Below, in pieces: positions 5,949 to 7,104 of a DNA stretch of 7,104 bases (its first letter is position 1; every line of letters begins with the position of its first letter). A program made the position numbers and the translations under genes. The stretch spans positions 1 through 7,104 of the forward strand of contig JAMOTR010000034.1 of the NCBI GenBank assembly GCA_027068385.1, in the 5' to 3' direction. The notes beneath the pieces were generated by a model. That model was not told the DNA's origin and ran no database searches. It worked only from the letters and a program-made list of their open reading frames with translations. The stretch is from Candidatus Heimdallarchaeota archaeon (GTDB lineage Archaea > Asgardarchaeota > Njordarchaeia > Njordarchaeales > JAMOTR01).

Positions 5949-6022
5949 AAAAGAACATAATCTGCTCCGGGCGATCGAAAGATCTAAGATATCGATATAC
6001 GACCGTCCCTAAGAATAGCTTT
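5949..6022. promoter_or_regulatory. Divergent promoter region between membrane-protein operon and ABC operon
   Basis: A 74-bp gap between diverging genes. Its main feature is the perfect 10-bp palindrome ATATCGATAT at 5989-5998, extended by A to GATATCGATATA. Being symmetric, it can serve as a TATA-like box on both strands. Its centre is about 29 bp from ATG 6023, which suits a leaderless plus-strand transcript. It is about 45 bp from ATG 5948, which would give the minus-strand mRNA a leader of about 18 nt. A palindrome can also be a dimeric repressor site. The roles are inferred from spacing. Confidence 0.55.
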
Positions 6023-7104
6023 ATGAGCATAATCGAGGTAAGAGACGTACGGAAGAGCTACGGAGACGTTATAGCTCTAAGAGGAATTAGCTTCAGCGTC
6101 CCGGAAGGAAAAGTCTTTACGATTTTAGGCCCCAATGGCGCGGGAAAGACGACGCTCATAAAGATCATAGCCGGGATATTAAAGCGCGATAAGGGAGAGG
6201 TATATGTATTAAATAAAGACCCTCGGTCGGACAAAAGCGTATCTAAGCACATCATTTATATACCCGATAGCACGGAGCGGTTACCGGACGACATGACGCT
6301 CGAGGACTTCATAGTTTACCGGTCGATGCTCAGCGGTAGAGATTCTAAGGAAACCCTCAAAGAGGCTTATGAGAAATCTAAGATCATAGGCCTCGAGGGG
6401 TTTCGGAAGGTCCCTATCGGTAAGATGTCCCGCGGAACGAAGCAGAAGGTGTTCCTCTTATTAGCGATGGTAGCTAAGCCGAGAATATTACTAGCGGATG
6501 AGCCCACGGCTATGTTAGACCCGATCACTAGGGAATTCTTCTTGGATTTCCTCAAGAAACTAGCGAAAGAAAACACGACCGTATTCTTCTCATCACACGT
6601 GATTACCGAGGTAGAAGAGGTAGCCGATTACGTGATCGTGATCGATGAGGGAAAGAAGATATTCGAAGGCTCGATCCTGGAGCTCTTTAACGTCTATGAG
6701 TCGGACGTATACGAGGTCGTAGTAAACGATCCTATAAAATTATGCAGAGCTCTAGAACGCGAAGGGTTCGAAGCCTCAATGGTAGGAGAGAGAATATACG
6801 TGAGCGGAGAACCTAAGAAGATAAGGCGCGAGGTTCCTAGGATTATCCACGAAAATTCCCTAGAACTCTTCCGCTTCTTACCGTCTAAGGGAGGGTTTAG
6901 GGAGGTGATCGAAAGTGATAGAAGCCGAATTATACAAGTTCTTCTCGAACGGAAAGCGCCTTTTGGGCCGGACCCTGTTCTTCTATCGGCCAGCCCCCGT
7001 AATGCTCGTCGCGCTACTAGTAACGAGAACGTCTCCTTGGACCTTCTTATACGCCACTACAGCGTTTTACTCGTCCTTCATAAGTATCGTGTTTATCATA
7101 TATC
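6023..7104 (+). CDS. ABC-2 type transporter ATP-binding protein; frame still open at window end
   Basis: Cytoplasmic ATPase of an ABC-2 type (exporter-like) transporter. Motifs: Walker A GPNGAGKTT (36-44), signature MSRGTKQK (135-142, in place of LSGGMKQR), Walker B ILLADEP (155-161, catalytic Glu160), D-loop AMLDP, H-loop His192 (FFSSHVITEVEEVADYV). The Q-loop region reads IIYIPDSTERLPDDMT (77-92), with Asp where Gln or Glu is common. Residues about 220-298 form the usual small C-terminal domain, ending in NSLELFRFLPSKGGFREVIES, which matches the normal family end. The natural end would therefore be near residue 299 (position 6919). Instead the frame stays open for at least 61 more codons, to the window edge, inside the downstream permease gene; those residues look like out-of-frame translation. 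ATG 6023 gives the family N-terminus (IIEVRDVRKSYG) and lies about 29 bp from a TATA-like palindrome. Substrate unknown. Confidence 0.9.
   Translation, partial: MSIIEVRDVRKSYGDVIALRGISFSVPEGKVFTILGPNGAGKTTLIKIIAGILKRDKGEVYVLNKDPRSDKSVSKHIIYIPDSTERLPDDMTLEDFIVYRSMLSGRDSKETLKEAYEKSKIIGLEGFRKVPIGKMSRGTKQKVFLLLAMVAKPRILLADEPTAMLDPITREFFLDFLKKLAKENTTVFFSSHVITEVEEVADYVIVIDEGKKIFEGSILELFNVYESDVYEVVVNDPIKLCRALEREGFEASMVGERIYVSGEPKKIRREVPRIIHENSLELFRFLPSKGGFREVIESDRSRIIQVLLERKAPFGPDPVLLSASPRNARRATSNENVSLDLLIRHYSVLLVLHKYRVYHI
6901..6910 (+). promoter_or_regulatory. Strong ribosome binding site for the permease
   Basis: GGAGGTGATC is a full-length match to the complement of the archaeal 16S rRNA 3' end. 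It ends 4 nt before GTG 6915 and so fixes that GTG as the start of the downstream gene. The site lies inside the coding sequence of the ATPase, where it encodes Glu-Val-Ile, so the overlap is built into both genes. Confidence 0.8.
6915..7104 (+). CDS. Probable ABC-2 type transporter permease, 5' part only
   Basis: The first 63 codons of the membrane partner of the upstream ATPase. The protein starts with IEAELYKFFSNGKRLLGR, an amphipathic Lys/Arg-bearing N-terminus typical of the cytoplasmic lead-in of ABC-2 permeases. It continues into hydrophobic segments at about 27-36 and 42-63 (TFLYATTAFYSSFISIVFII). GTG 6915 is chosen because a perfect GGAGGTGATC lies just upstream. The start lies within the ATPase frame (GTG-A overlap region), so the two should be cotranslated and form one transporter. 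The family call rests mainly on position after the ATPase plus the membrane character; the part visible is too short for a specific subfamily. Confidence 0.65.
   Translation, partial: MIEAELYKFFSNGKRLLGRTLFFYRPAPVMLVALLVTRTSPWTFLYATTAFYSSFISIVFIIY

Noticed and set aside
6058..6576. Minus-strand open frames opposite the second ABC ATPase (6058-6255, 6367-6576)
   Set aside because: Antisense shadows of Walker A and signature/Walker B regions.

Overview
The window looks archaeal, most likely from a hyperthermophilic Thermoproteota-like lineage, although no marker here fixes the order. The evidence is AT-rich TATA-like boxes about 27-30 bp upstream of start codons (typical of leaderless archaeal transcripts), a perfect GGAGGTGATC Shine-Dalgarno at an internal operon junction, heavy use of ATA, CTA/TTA, AGG and CGG codons, a secreted subtilase, a Roadblock/LC7 protein and tight gene packing. 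There is no RNA gene, CRISPR array, insertion sequence or gene-free stretch longer than about 75 bp.

Layout. (1) Positions 1-2002, minus strand: most of a large secreted subtilisin-like protease (667 codons visible, 3' end outside the window) with signal peptide, propeptide, complete catalytic tetrad and a C-terminal extension. (2) 2003-2076: a 74-bp divergent promoter region. (3) 2077-4389, plus strand: an energy-coupling-factor (ECF) vitamin importer in the order S component (RibU-like), one polypeptide carrying both ABC ATPase domains, and T component. The genes overlap heavily. (4) 4187-5948, minus strand, convergent with the ECF operon and read from 5948 downwards: an unrecognised multi-span membrane protein, a small PrsW-like intramembrane protease coupled to it by an ATGA overlap, then a Roadblock/LC7 protein 29 bp further on. 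(5) 5949-6022: a second 74-bp divergent promoter region. (6) 6023-7104, plus strand: an ABC-2 type transporter operon, an ATPase followed by the first 63 codons of its probable permease.

How they work together. The ECF genes would form one membrane complex for uptake of a vitamin, possibly riboflavin. The 6023-7104 pair would be a separate exporter or ABC-2 type system. The membrane protein / PrsW-like protease / Roadblock trio looks like one transcription unit whose role is not known. It is the best candidate here for something undescribed.

Two structural oddities stand out. Several reading frames continue well past the point where the protein family normally ends and run through the neighbouring gene: S into ATPase 55 nt, ATPase into T component about 240 nt, T component and Roadblock tail-to-tail about 200 nt, second ATPase into permease at least 188 nt. 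Also, the two divergent intergenic regions have the same length (74 bp) and the same architecture, with one AT-rich element about 27-30 bp from one start and about 45-48 bp from the other.
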